The notes beneath the pieces are model-generated. The model saw nothing but the letters and a program-made list of their open reading frames with translations, ran no database searches and had not been told where the DNA came from. A DNA stretch of 28,060 nt, taken from NCBI GenBank assembly GCA_001412365.1, contig LKUE01000332.1, positions 1-28,060 on the forward strand, read 5' to 3'. Source of the stretch: Desulfuromonas sp. SDB (GTDB taxonomy: Bacteria; SDB-A). Made by a program: the position numbers and the translations under genes. Of the stretch, positions 15,679 to 24,088 are shown piece after piece; the stretch's first letter is position 1; every line of letters starts with the position of its first letter.

Positions 15679-16648
15679 TTTAGAATTATTAAATAACTTA
15701 ACCAAGCTGCATAATCTGGTTAAAAAAGAAATTAGCCGGATAATTATTGGACAGAAAAATGTAATTGACCATTTAGTTTTATGTTTACTGTGCAATGGAC
15801 ATAATTTAATTATTGGAGTACCCGGATTGGGCAAAACCCTAATGGTTCATACATTATCCGATCTTTTGGATTTGAGTTTTAATAGAATTCAATTTACTCC
15901 TGATTTAATGCCTGCAGATATTACCGGAACCGATGTGCTGGAAGAAGATGCAATTACCCGCCAGAGAAGTTTCAGGTTTGTCCTTGGACCTTTGTTTGCC
16001 AATGTGATTTTAGCTGATGAAATCAACCGAACCCCTCCTAAAACCCAAGCAGCCTTACTCCAGGCGATGCAGGAATATGAAGTTACCTGTTCAGGTAAAA
16101 CCTATCAACTTCCTCAACCTTTCTTTGTCCTAGCCACTCAAAATCCAATTGAACAAGAAGGAACTTATCCTCTCCCTGAAGCTGAATTAGATCGTTTTAT
16201 GTTCAGCGTCAAGATTGACTATCCGCACACAGATGAGGAAATTGAAATTGTATTAAGTACTACTGCCGAACAATTACCTAAGCTGAAACCAGTTATCTCC
16301 GCACAACAGGTAATTGATTATCAGAAGCTGGTTCGCCGAATACCGGTTAGCAGGGATTTAGTTGAATTTGCAGTTAAAATTGTCAGGCTGACCCGGCCAG
16401 GTAAAAACAGCTCAGAACAGATTAACCGCTATGTGATGTGGGGTGCTGGCCCCAGAGCCAGTCAAAATTTAATTTTAGGGGCTAAAGGTTTAGCCGCTAT
16501 TCAAGGGAAACCAAATCCCGACCGTAGTGATGTTTTAAATTTGCTGTACCCGGTGTTACAACACCGGATAGTTATGAGTTTTGCTGCGGAAGCAGAAGGA
16601 ATTAAAGTAAATGATGTAATTGATATGATCTACAAAATGGTAAATTAA
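15671..16648 (+). CDS. MoxR-family AAA+ ATPase
   Basis: MoxR ATPases act as chaperones that mature or activate partner proteins. 325 aa, typical. Walker A GVPGLGKT (49-56), Walker B VILADE (112-117) followed by the MoxR signature INRTPPKTQAALLQAMQE, sensor 1 ATQNP (155-159), then EQEGTYPLPEAELDRFMF. The C-terminal lid includes an arginine finger-like WGAGPRASQ region. MoxR genes normally precede DUF58 and VWA genes; here the next gene is a DUF3108 protein 12 nt downstream and none of the usual partners is present. The start overlaps the rhomboid stop. Confidence 0.95.
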   Translation: MNDLELLNNLTKLHNLVKKEISRIIIGQKNVIDHLVLCLLCNGHNLIIGVPGLGKTLMVHTLSDLLDLSFNRIQFTPDLMPADITGTDVLEEDAITRQRSFRFVLGPLFANVILADEINRTPPKTQAALLQAMQEYEVTCSGKTYQLPQPFFVLATQNPIEQEGTYPLPEAELDRFMFSVKIDYPHTDEEIEIVLSTTAEQLPKLKPVISAQQVIDYQKLVRRIPVSRDLVEFAVKIVRLTRPGKNSSEQINRYVMWGAGPRASQNLILGAKGLAAIQGKPNPDRSDVLNLLYPVLQHRIVMSFAAEAEGIKVNDVIDMIYKMVN

Positions 16649-16660
16649 TAGGAGGATGCG

Positions 16661-17392
16661 ATGAACCGTAAAAATATATATATTATGTTGATAATCCTGT
16701 TTGCCGGCACTCAGTTATGGTCTGCCCAGGTTCCCTGGTCAATTGGAGAAAATCTGAGATTTTCAGTCCAGTATGGAGCAATAACTGCTGGAGAAGCCTT
16801 GATGCAGGTAGAGGGATATTCTACAGTGGCAGGTCATCAGACTTATCATCTGATCAGTTTTTTAAGAACTAATGACTATTTTTCAAAAATTTTTAAAATT
16901 AACGACCGCTATGAAAGTTTTATGGATGTCAATTTACTGGCAACCCGCAAATTTATTAAAGATATCAATGAGGGCAGCTATTCTTCGCAGAGAGAAACCA
17001 TTTTTATCCCGGAGATGAATGTGGTGATTTATGGGGAAGATGAAAAATATCCTATTGAGGAGCAAACCCAGGATCTTCTGTCCTGTATTTATTACGCCAG
17101 GATTCTGCCGTTGACAGTGGGGGAAAGCTATCCCATAAATATTCATGACTCCAAGAAAAATTTTCCAGGTACAATCGAAGTGCTCAGAGAAGAAACAGTT
17201 AGTACTCCTCTGGGAGAATTCAACTGTGTGGTAGTGAGAGCTTATGCGGAAGGAGCAACGATTTTTGCCAGCAGAAATGGACTTGAAGTCTGGTACACCA
17301 ATGATGAATGGCATATTCCTGTTTTGGTGAGTTTGAAAATCATGGTGGGATCAATACAGATGGTGTTAGTTGATGCAGATATGGGAGTTTAA
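16661..17392 (+). CDS. DUF3108 domain protein, exported
   Basis: 243 aa with an N-terminal signal peptide (MLIILFAGTQLWSA, likely cleaved near residue 22). The mature part starts WSIGENLRFSVQYGAITAGEALMQV, the characteristic opening of DUF3108, and continues with alternating strands (TYHLISFLRTNDYFSKIFKINDRYESF; WYTNDEWHIPVLVSLKI near the end). The family is predicted to be a periplasmic or outer-membrane-associated beta-barrel-like fold of unknown function. AGGAGG lies 5 nt before the ATG, an excellent site. It sits 12 nt after the MoxR gene, so both are probably co-expressed, and a DUF3108 protein as MoxR client is conceivable but unproven. Confidence 0.85.
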   Translation: MNRKNIYIMLIILFAGTQLWSAQVPWSIGENLRFSVQYGAITAGEALMQVEGYSTVAGHQTYHLISFLRTNDYFSKIFKINDRYESFMDVNLLATRKFIKDINEGSYSSQRETIFIPEMNVVIYGEDEKYPIEEQTQDLLSCIYYARILPLTVGESYPINIHDSKKNFPGTIEVLREETVSTPLGEFNCVVVRAYAEGATIFASRNGLEVWYTNDEWHIPVLVSLKIMVGSIQMVLVDADMGV

Positions 17393-17415
17393 TATAAACA
17401 GTTGTAGAGGGTAGC

Positions 17416-18441
17416 ATGTCATTTATTTCAGTAATCATTGCCGGAGGCATAGGGGAGAGATTTTGGCCCTTGAGTACGCCTGAAAATCCCAAACAGTTCA
17501 TTAATATTTGGAGCGGAAAATCCATGCTGGAGACAACTATGGAAAGACTGGCTCGGTTGTCCTGTGGAGATGAATGGGTTATAACCACGGAAAATCTTAA
17601 GTCAAAAACTGTTTCCGTGGGAATTCCTGAACACCGGGTAATTGGTGAACCAAGGGGAATGAATACAGCGATGGCAGTTGCTTTAGCTGCATTTGTTATT
17701 GGCAGGAACCGATCCCAGGATATCCTGGGCATATTTCCAGCTGACCATGTGGTGCAGGATGTTGATTTGTTCTACAAACGAATCAATCAAGCAATGAAAA
17801 TTGCCGCACAGGATAAATTAGTGATTTTTGGAATTAAACCAGACCGACCAGATACTGGTTACGGATATATTGAGGTCGGATCTTCAATTAGTGAAAATGT
17901 TTTTGAAGTGTCCATGTTCAGGGAAAAGCCGGATAAGGCTACTGCTGAAACTTTTTTAAACGCGGGTAATTTCTTTTGGAACAGCGGAATGTTTGTATTT
18001 AAAGTTGACACTATTCAAAAGGCTTTTCAAAAATATGTCCCTGAATTAAAAGAATCCATTGATTATCTTCAGCAATATGCAGAAAGTAATGACCCTCAAA
18101 AATTAATATTAGCATATCAGCAAGCGGTGAAGATGCCTGTTGATGTAGCGGTGATGGAAAGAGCTGATAATATTGCCTGTGTACAAGGAGATTTTTTGTG
18201 GGATGATGTCGGCTCGTGGATGGCTTTGAAAAGACTTAAATCACCTGATCAGGATGGTAATGTGATAGTTGGTCCGGTTGAAACTCATCAGCTGAAAAAT
18301 TCAATCGTAGTTAATGAGCACAGTAAAATAATAGTGATGGGCTTGGAAAATGTTGTGGTAATCCAAAGTAAACAGGGCACCTTGGTTACTTCAGAACAGT
18401 ATATAGATAAACTGAAACAGGTACTTCAGCAAATAAAGTGA
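17416..18441 (+). CDS. mannose-1-phosphate guanylyltransferase
   Basis: Makes GDP-mannose from GTP and mannose-1-phosphate for envelope polysaccharides. 341 aa: the single-domain form, without the phosphomannose isomerase cupin found in bifunctional ManC/AlgA. The nucleotidyltransferase signature AGGIGERFWPLSTPENPKQF is at 9-28. FPADHVV, GYGYIEVG, REKPDKATAETF, FWNSGMFVFK and WDDVGSWMAL follow in the expected order; the last two are typical of the GDP-mannose group. Its stop overlaps the GTG start of rdgB by 4 nt (GTGA). Together with the epimerase at 22471 it suggests capsule, LPS or glycan synthesis. Confidence 0.94.
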   Translation: MSFISVIIAGGIGERFWPLSTPENPKQFINIWSGKSMLETTMERLARLSCGDEWVITTENLKSKTVSVGIPEHRVIGEPRGMNTAMAVALAAFVIGRNRSQDILGIFPADHVVQDVDLFYKRINQAMKIAAQDKLVIFGIKPDRPDTGYGYIEVGSSISENVFEVSMFREKPDKATAETFLNAGNFFWNSGMFVFKVDTIQKAFQKYVPELKESIDYLQQYAESNDPQKLILAYQQAVKMPVDVAVMERADNIACVQGDFLWDDVGSWMALKRLKSPDQDGNVIVGPVETHQLKNSIVVNEHSKIIVMGLENVVVIQSKQGTLVTSEQYIDKLKQVLQQIK

Positions 18442-19049
18442 AAATATTCCTGGCTACTAATAATATGGACAAGAGAAATGAATTCAATGAGTTGCTGAAT
18501 AAAGTTGATGTTGAACTGGTTTATCCGGAGCAGTTTGGTAAAACTTCAGAAATCGAGGAGAGTGGTATTAATTTAGAAGAAAATGCTCTAATCAAAGCCA
18601 GATGGGGAGCAAAATTTTCCGGTTTGCCCAGCCTGGCAGACGACACCGGATTGGAAGTCCAAGCACTGCAGGGGGCTCCGGGAGTGTATTCAGCCCGATA
18701 TGCCGGAAATCAAGCATCTTACCAGGATAATGTCCGGAAATTATTAAAGCAGATGGAGAAACTTGAGGGTGAGGACAGAACTGCTCAATTTAGAACAGTG
18801 CTCTGTTTTTATATTCCGGGGCACCACAATCCCTATCTGTTTCAGGGAGTAGTTAAGGGTATTATCGTAAAAAATCCGACCGGAGATAATGGTTTTGGAT
18901 ACGATCCGGTATTTGTCCCCCGGGGATCAACATTGACCTTTGCTCAAATGAGTTTAGGTGAAAAGAACAATTACAGTCACCGATCAATGGCTATAAATAA
19001 TTTTAAAAATTGGTTTAAACAAGTTGACCTTTACACAATTGATAATTAA
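18438..19049 (+). CDS. rdgB: RdgB/HAM1 XTP/dITP diphosphatase
   Basis: Hydrolyses XTP, ITP and dITP to monophosphates, keeping deaminated purines out of DNA and RNA. 203 aa, family-typical. ATNNMDKRNEF (6-16) is the SxTGNxxKxxE-like substrate motif with N and K present. LADDTGLEV carries the metal-binding acidic residues, and GAPGVYSARYAG follows. GDNGFGYDPVF binds the base, and MSLGEKNNYSHRSMA is the conserved C-terminal signature. It starts with GTG inside the stop of the guanylyltransferase gene, so it is translationally coupled. The tRNA-Pro gene begins 14 nt after its stop. Confidence 0.96.
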   Translation: MKIFLATNNMDKRNEFNELLNKVDVELVYPEQFGKTSEIEESGINLEENALIKARWGAKFSGLPSLADDTGLEVQALQGAPGVYSARYAGNQASYQDNVRKLLKQMEKLEGEDRTAQFRTVLCFYIPGHHNPYLFQGVVKGIIVKNPTGDNGFGYDPVFVPRGSTLTFAQMSLGEKNNYSHRSMAINNFKNWFKQVDLYTIDN

Positions 19050-19063
19050 AATTCAAAATCATT

Positions 19064-19136
19064 CGGGGTGTAGCGCAGCTGGAAGCGCACCTGCTTTGGG
19101 AGCAGGGGGTCGCTGGTTCAAATCCAGTCACCCCGA
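19064..19136 (+). tRNA. tRNA-Pro (anticodon TGG)
   Basis: Complete cloverleaf of 73 nt: acceptor CGGGGTG with CACCCCG, discriminator A; D stem GCGC/GCGC with an 8-nt loop containing GG; anticodon stem CCTGC/GCAGG with loop TTTGGGA, anticodon TGG at 19097-19099; T arm with GGTTCAAATCC. The 3' CCA is not encoded. The first base C1 and the anticodon both fit proline. It reads every proline codon if U34 is modified. Confidence 0.97.
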
Positions 19137-19148
19137 TTTGTTATTTAA

Positions 19149-19631
19149 ATGCTGAAGTATAAAGGAATATTTATTCTATTATTTTTATTCCTGGGTTCAT
19201 TGATGTTGGGAATAGTAATCGGCTTGAATATACCTACTAAAAACCAGTCAGATCAAACCGAAATAATTACCGGAAACATCGTCAATCCCCCTGGACAATC
19301 AGTGGATTTTAATCAAGTACAGGAATCAGACACTTTTATCCAGGAGATTTATTTTGATTCAGGGATTTCTGATTCAGGAGCATTTTTGGACAGCATAACT
19401 GAACCTGATCTTAGTGCGGACAGCCAGGCAGTTGACAGTGCCAGCAATAACCGGGAGATTTCAGAACCGGATGTTGGAGTAACTGTTGATTCCAACCCAC
19501 AACCTAATCAAATAATAGAAGATTTGGAAGATTTTGAAGATGTTGATATTTCTGGCACAACTGATAACACCGAAAGTTTACCCCCCGTTGACACCAGTTA
19601 TCAGCAGCTTGATACTCTGGAGGATTTTTAA
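19149..19631 (+). CDS. acidic, N-terminally anchored protein of unknown function
   Basis: 160 aa, not recognised. Residues about 7-28 form one hydrophobic helix after a Lys-rich start, acting as a membrane anchor or uncleaved signal. The rest is low complexity and strongly acidic (Asp, Glu, Ser, Gln, Asn): after residue 31 there is a single basic residue, one Arg. Short phrases such as DSGISDSGAFLDS and EDLEDFEDVD look repetitive. It ends in DTLEDF. It is probably disordered in the periplasm. The start has no clear ribosome site and lies 12 nt after the tRNA. GGAGG within its last codons may serve the downstream GH57 gene 3 nt away, arguing that the pair is translated together. Confidence 0.7.
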   Translation: MLKYKGIFILLFLFLGSLMLGIVIGLNIPTKNQSDQTEIITGNIVNPPGQSVDFNQVQESDTFIQEIYFDSGISDSGAFLDSITEPDLSADSQAVDSASNNREISEPDVGVTVDSNPQPNQIIEDLEDFEDVDISGTTDNTESLPPVDTSYQQLDTLEDF

Positions 19632-19634
19632 TTT

Positions 19635-21707
19635 TTGAGTAGTCCGGTAACCTACTTTATATTTGGAATTCACTGTCATCAGCCGGTGGGTAATTTTGAT
19701 TTTGTGTTTACACAAAATTTCCAAAAGGCTTACCAGCCATTTATAGATATTTTATCTGAGTTCCCCCAAATAAAAACAGCTGTACATTTTTCAGGACCTG
19801 TTTGGGAATGGATTGAACAGAATCAACCCGGTTTTATTACCAAGTTAAATCGGATGAGGGAAATTAATCAAATTGAAATTATAGGGGGAGGCTGGTATGA
19901 ACCTATTCTTAGTTCAATTTCCCGACAGGATGCCCTTAATCAAATTGAATTAATGAATGAGAAGCTGAGAAGTTACTTCAACTGCACCCCCAGAGGATTG
20001 TGGCTGGCGGAAAGAGCTTGGGAGCCCCAGATAGCCTCATTACTGGGCAGATCAGGCATGGAATATACCTTTTTAGATGATTTTCATTTTTTCAGCGCAG
20101 GTATTGAACCAGAACAACTTTACGGTTATTTTAATACCGAAGATCAGAATCATATATTGAAAGTCTTTCCCATATCCAAAATGCTCAGGTATAAAATCCC
20201 TTTTTCCCCGGTGGAGGAAGTAATTGAATGCCTTGAAAATCCGGCTTTTTCCCCTGCCCATAATGAACCGGTTACCGCAGTTTTATTTGATGATGGAGAA
20301 AAGTTTGGAACATGGCCGGGCACTTTTCAGCATGTATATGAAAATAAATGGCTGATGAAATTTTTTACCGCATTAACCCAGAGTAATAAAATTAAATGTA
20401 TTCTTCCCGGGGAAGCAGCAGATAAATTTCATTCCCGGGGTTTAGCTTATCTACCCACCAGCTCCTATCTGGAGATGACCGAGTGGGTATTGCCTACCGA
20501 AGTAAGATTGAAATTGGAAAAATTTTTAGATCAGACCAAAGATGATCCCAGCATAAAAGGATTGGACGGATTAATCAGAGGAGGTTACTGGAGAAATTAC
20601 TTTTCCAAGTATCCTGAATCAAATTACATGTCCAAACGGGTTAATTTTCTCTCTTCTGATTTAATGAAGATTGATCAATCTGCCTCCGTGCATATTTTAA
20701 AAGCTCAATGCAACTGTGGTTATTGGCATGGCATTTTCGGAGGTATTTATTTGCCTCATTTAAGAGAAGCTATTTTCAGCAACTTATTGAATGCTGAACA
20801 GGAATATTTTCAAACTCAGCATAAGTTGTATTCAGTTGACCGGATTGATTTCGATCAAGATGACATTGATGAAATTCTGGTGAGGACAAAAAATTTCAGC
20901 TATGTAATATCCCCAGCCCGGGGAGGGTCTTTTAATGAAATCAGCTCTCGTCCTCTCGGTCATAATTTTGCTAATTTAATAGCCAGAAGAAAAGAAGCTT
21001 ACCATCAGTTATTGCTAAATGCTTCAACGGTCAGCCAGCCGGACAGGGAGGACCGGGAAATTCCTACTATTCATGATATCAATGTAGATGATTTTGAAAA
21101 ATGGAAAAAATGGTTGGAATTTGATCGAGGTCCTTTGGTTATGTTCTTTGAAATTTTATGCACTCAACCTAAAAATCAAGAATTGCTTACCACTGAAAAC
21201 ATTTTAGACACCCGGAATATTCATTTACCTTTCAATATTTCTGAAAAAGGGGAGGAAATTGAATTAGCTGGATATTACCGAAATAATTATGTTGAAATAA
21301 ATAAAAAAATTATTATCGACCTGAGAAGAGATAATCTGGAAATTAACTATCAACTTAGTCATGATTATAAACAAGACTTGTTTTTTCATTTGGTTATCCC
21401 TGTATTCATACCCGAACCAGATAATCCTGACCGCCGTATAATATTTCCAGATGATTTTCATCTTCCCGGAAGCACCGGGCAGGCAAACAAGAATCAAGTT
21501 TCGGTTTTAGATAAAATTGTCGGATATGATCTGACTATAAATTCAGATTTCAATGATGACATCATTTGGTTCCCAATATATACTGTTAATCATAATGAAG
21601 GAGGATTTGAGAAAAATCTCCAGGGCACTATGGTGGTGTTCAGAGTTAAGTTAAGTCAGTACAATCGGATAAAAATCAAGGCGATATTTAAAACAGGAGA
21701 TATCTGA
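19635..21707 (+). CDS. GH57 glycoside hydrolase, 4-alpha-glucanotransferase/amylase type
   Basis: 690 aa, close to the about 660 aa of Thermococcus litoralis 4-alpha-glucanotransferase. The GH57 conserved regions appear in order: HCHQPVGNF (13-21), GGGWYEPIL (84-92), the nucleophile Glu126 in WLAERAWEP, the acid/base Asp in FDDGEKFGTWP (about 218-228), then SSYLEMTEW. After the catalytic barrel comes a beta-rich C-terminal domain as in DUF1925/DUF1926-type members (DFEKWKKWLEFDRG and what follows). It likely transfers or hydrolyses alpha-1,4-glucan in the cytoplasm; no signal peptide. The start is a TTG with GGAGG 11 nt upstream. It is 1 nt from the HEAT gene's ATG. No other glycogen gene is in the window. 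Confidence 0.92.
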   Translation: MSSPVTYFIFGIHCHQPVGNFDFVFTQNFQKAYQPFIDILSEFPQIKTAVHFSGPVWEWIEQNQPGFITKLNRMREINQIEIIGGGWYEPILSSISRQDALNQIELMNEKLRSYFNCTPRGLWLAERAWEPQIASLLGRSGMEYTFLDDFHFFSAGIEPEQLYGYFNTEDQNHILKVFPISKMLRYKIPFSPVEEVIECLENPAFSPAHNEPVTAVLFDDGEKFGTWPGTFQHVYENKWLMKFFTALTQSNKIKCILPGEAADKFHSRGLAYLPTSSYLEMTEWVLPTEVRLKLEKFLDQTKDDPSIKGLDGLIRGGYWRNYFSKYPESNYMSKRVNFLSSDLMKIDQSASVHILKAQCNCGYWHGIFGGIYLPHLREAIFSNLLNAEQEYFQTQHKLYSVDRIDFDQDDIDEILVRTKNFSYVISPARGGSFNEISSRPLGHNFANLIARRKEAYHQLLLNASTVSQPDREDREIPTIHDINVDDFEKWKKWLEFDRGPLVMFFEILCTQPKNQELLTTENILDTRNIHLPFNISEKGEEIELAGYYRNNYVEINKKIIIDLRRDNLEINYQLSHDYKQDLFFHLVIPVFIPEPDNPDRRIIFPDDFHLPGSTGQANKNQVSVLDKIVGYDLTINSDFNDDIIWFPIYTVNHNEGGFEKNLQGTMVVFRVKLSQYNRIKIKAIFKTGDI

Positions 21708-21708
21708 T

Positions 21709-22470
21709 ATGAATGATCCCCAATTCATTAAGGAAAAAATTGATAAAATTTACAATGTGTTGAAGTATGAAAGCGAAGAAAACAAGAAAAAAGCTTATAT
21801 TGAAATGATGACCCATAAAGAACTTCTGCCCGAATTTTTAAAAAGGGCTAAAAGTAAAGATTATCAAGATAGATTGTGCTTTTCTTTAGCCGCAGCCTAC
21901 ATGAAATCTGAGAAAATGGTAGGTACGTTGCTAAGCTATCTTAGCGATGAAAATAAATATGTCCGCAAAGAAGCATGTAATGCCTTGGGAGAAATTGGCA
22001 GTGATAAAGCCATCCCCTATTTGACTAAAACCATGTACGGCGATGATTCATTTATTGTATGGACAAGGGCGGCAGTAGCTCTGCATAAATTAGGGGATAA
22101 AAAGGGGGAGAGAATGCTGGTGGAGAACTACAATTTTGATGATCCTGAACAAACCGAGCCAGCAGTATTGGAAGCAATTCATGAATTAGAAATCACTCCC
22201 AAAAAGAAAAGGAAGCCTTGTTTTGTTGCCACAGCCTGTATGCCTGAACAAAAACATAAAATATTGAATCTCCAACTGTGGAGAGATCTAATCATGATCA
22301 AACATGAAACTGGAATGATTTTTATAGACGGATATAACCTGTTAGCTCCTCCGGTTGCAAAGTTGATTGGTAAAAATGACTTGATGAGGAAATTAAGCAA
22401 ATGGTTATTAGTTGATCCAGTATACTTTACAGTCCGCAGATACTTTCAACATTTGAACCAAGGAAACTAG
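21709..22470 (+). CDS. HEAT-repeat protein with C-terminal CFI-box-like domain
   Basis: 253 aa. Residues about 20-160 are HEAT/PBS-lyase-like helical repeats: LLSYLSDENKYVRKEACNALGEIGSDKAIPYL (74-105) is the clearest, followed by VWTRAAVALHKLGDKKGERML. After a basic linker (PKKKRKP), residues 171-236 match the pattern I know as CFI-box-CTERM: CFVATAC, then LWRDL, then TGMIFIDGYNLLAPPVAKLI, then RKLSKWLLVDPV. That module is found at the end of many otherwise unrelated proteins and its role is unclear. HEAT repeats bind proteins. The gene lies 1 nt after GH57 and directly abuts the epimerase gene with no gap, so all three should be co-translated. Confidence 0.8.
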   Translation: MNDPQFIKEKIDKIYNVLKYESEENKKKAYIEMMTHKELLPEFLKRAKSKDYQDRLCFSLAAAYMKSEKMVGTLLSYLSDENKYVRKEACNALGEIGSDKAIPYLTKTMYGDDSFIVWTRAAVALHKLGDKKGERMLVENYNFDDPEQTEPAVLEAIHELEITPKKKRKPCFVATACMPEQKHKILNLQLWRDLIMIKHETGMIFIDGYNLLAPPVAKLIGKNDLMRKLSKWLLVDPVYFTVRRYFQHLNQGN

Positions 22471-23439
22471 ATGAATAAGATATTGTTGACGGGAGCAGCT
22501 GGTTTTATTGGAATGAAAACTGCCCAACAGTTATTGGAAAAAGACCATGAAGTAGTGGGTATTGACAATCTCAATGATTATTATGATTTACAACTGAAGA
22601 AAAGAAGACTTTCCATTTTAAAGAATTATCAAAATTTTAGTTTTCAGCACTTAGATATTGAGAAGCTTGAGGATTTAAAAAATTTATTTAACACCTTTAA
22701 GTTCACCGCAGTGATTAATCTCGCTGCCCGGGCTGGAGTAAGATACAGTATGGAGAATCCGTTTGTATATGTTACTACTAATGTGCTGGGAAACACTAAT
22801 CTGCTGGAACTTTCCAAAAGACATAATGTATCTAAATTTATTTTAGCTTCAACCTCTTCTCTGTATGCGGGACAGCAAATGCCCTTTCCTGAAACTCTTG
22901 CCGTAAATACTCCCATCTCTCCCTATGCTGCGACAAAAAAAGGAGCGGAGATGATGTGTTATGCTTATAATTATCTTTATAATTTAAATATTACCGTGTT
23001 AAGATTTTTCACGGTGTACGGGCCTTTGGGCAGACCGGATATGAGTATCTTTAGATTTATGAAATTAATTGATGAAGGCAAGCCCATAGAAGTATTTGGC
23101 GATGGAAATCAGAAAAGAGATTTTACCTACATTGATGATATTGTTGAGGGAATTGTTTCCGCTCTGAAGCCCCTTGATTTTCAAATAATTAATTTGGGGG
23201 GGAATAAATCAGTTAAATTAAACTACGTTATAGAGCTAATTGAGAAAAATCTAGGCAAAAAAGCAGAAATAATACATAAAGATTTTCATAAAGCGGATAT
23301 GAAGGCAACCTGGGCTGATATATCCAAAGCCCGTCAAATGCTGAATTGGCAACCTCAAATTTCCATTGAACAAGGAATTGAAAAAACAGCCTGCTGGTGG
23401 AAGGAGAACAGGGACTGGCTGAAAAATATAACCATCTAG
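22471..23439 (+). CDS. NAD-dependent epimerase/dehydratase, UDP-glucuronate 4-epimerase-like
   Basis: 322 aa extended short-chain dehydrogenase. The Rossmann motif GAAGFIG is at 8-14. GIDNLNDYYDLQLKKRRL (30-47) is characteristic of UDP-glucuronate 4-epimerases, as are LAARAGVRYSMENPFVYVTTNVLG and LRFFTVYGPLGRPDMSIFRF. The catalytic Tyr152 and Lys156 (SPYAATKKGAE) and the Ser/Thr at 128-130 are present. By family knowledge it would turn UDP-glucuronate to UDP-galacturonate for surface polysaccharide; other UDP-sugar epimerase activity is possible. The ATG immediately follows the HEAT gene stop; AAGGAAA upstream serves as ribosome site. Confidence 0.92.
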   Translation: MNKILLTGAAGFIGMKTAQQLLEKDHEVVGIDNLNDYYDLQLKKRRLSILKNYQNFSFQHLDIEKLEDLKNLFNTFKFTAVINLAARAGVRYSMENPFVYVTTNVLGNTNLLELSKRHNVSKFILASTSSLYAGQQMPFPETLAVNTPISPYAATKKGAEMMCYAYNYLYNLNITVLRFFTVYGPLGRPDMSIFRFMKLIDEGKPIEVFGDGNQKRDFTYIDDIVEGIVSALKPLDFQIINLGGNKSVKLNYVIELIEKNLGKKAEIIHKDFHKADMKATWADISKARQMLNWQPQISIEQGIEKTACWWKENRDWLKNITI

Positions 23440-23506
23440 GAATTAATGGTTATTATCTCGGTTGTTCTCAAATTAGCTGAGATGGGGGGAGTGGTCTAAT
23501 TATATT

Positions 23507-24070
23507 ATGAAAAAATCAAGTAAAGTAATTGATCTGGTGATAAATATTATTTGGTGGGTTTCAATAATTTTTACTGTATTGCTAGGTTTAGATGTTGTAA
23601 TCAGCCTGGCTTCGATTAACCGGTCAATTGAGGATATTCCCCAGCAAGTGTGGAGGGGTGAAGTGATCAGTATATTTTTAAGTTCCCCGGCATTAACCCC
23701 TGCTGCAAAGATTTCACAATCATTTATTGAATTTGTCACCATGTTATTTTCTCTGCTGGTTATTTATAATTTAAGAAAAATTCTGCTTGATCGAAAATCC
23801 AAATTTACTGTTGACGCCATAATTAAGAGAATACAGTTAATTGGGATTATAGTGATTGCGGGAAATATTATCATTTCGATTATAAAATATTATTTTGCTA
23901 ATCAAATTTTTCTTTCCGCTGATATGAATTCAGGTATGAATGTAAAAGTTGAATTTAATTTTTCTATGGAATTATTTTTTCTGGGGTTTGTAATACTGGG
24001 CTTGGCTGAGGTTATCAAGCGTTGGCATGAAAACCACATCGGATCTAAAAGTGATCAGCAAGATGGTTAG
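23507..24070 (+). CDS. DUF2975-like four-helix membrane protein
   Basis: 187 aa with four hydrophobic helices at about 9-31, 70-90, 109-128 and 152-168. The final segment MELFFLGFVILGLAEVIKRW matches the end of DUF2975 proteins, whose helix 4 reads like GLLILVLAEIFRRG. Function of the family is unknown; members are usually followed by a small YozG-type helix-turn-helix regulator, which is absent here. GGGGGGAG lies about 15-20 nt before the ATG, a rather distant ribosome site. The next gene (HD hydrolase) starts 18 nt downstream on the same strand. Confidence 0.65.
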   Translation: MKKSSKVIDLVINIIWWVSIIFTVLLGLDVVISLASINRSIEDIPQQVWRGEVISIFLSSPALTPAAKISQSFIEFVTMLFSLLVIYNLRKILLDRKSKFTVDAIIKRIQLIGIIVIAGNIIISIIKYYFANQIFLSADMNSGMNVKVEFNFSMELFFLGFVILGLAEVIKRWHENHIGSKSDQQDG

Positions 24071-24088
24071 TGAACAGGGGAGTGCAGT

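Noticed and set aside
13823-19136. Integrated element using XerC-like recombinase and tRNA-Pro as att site
   Set aside because: The recombinase has the size and motifs of a cellular Xer protein, is next to trmFO, and lies over 4 kb from the tRNA; I saw no duplicated tRNA 3' end or phage genes.
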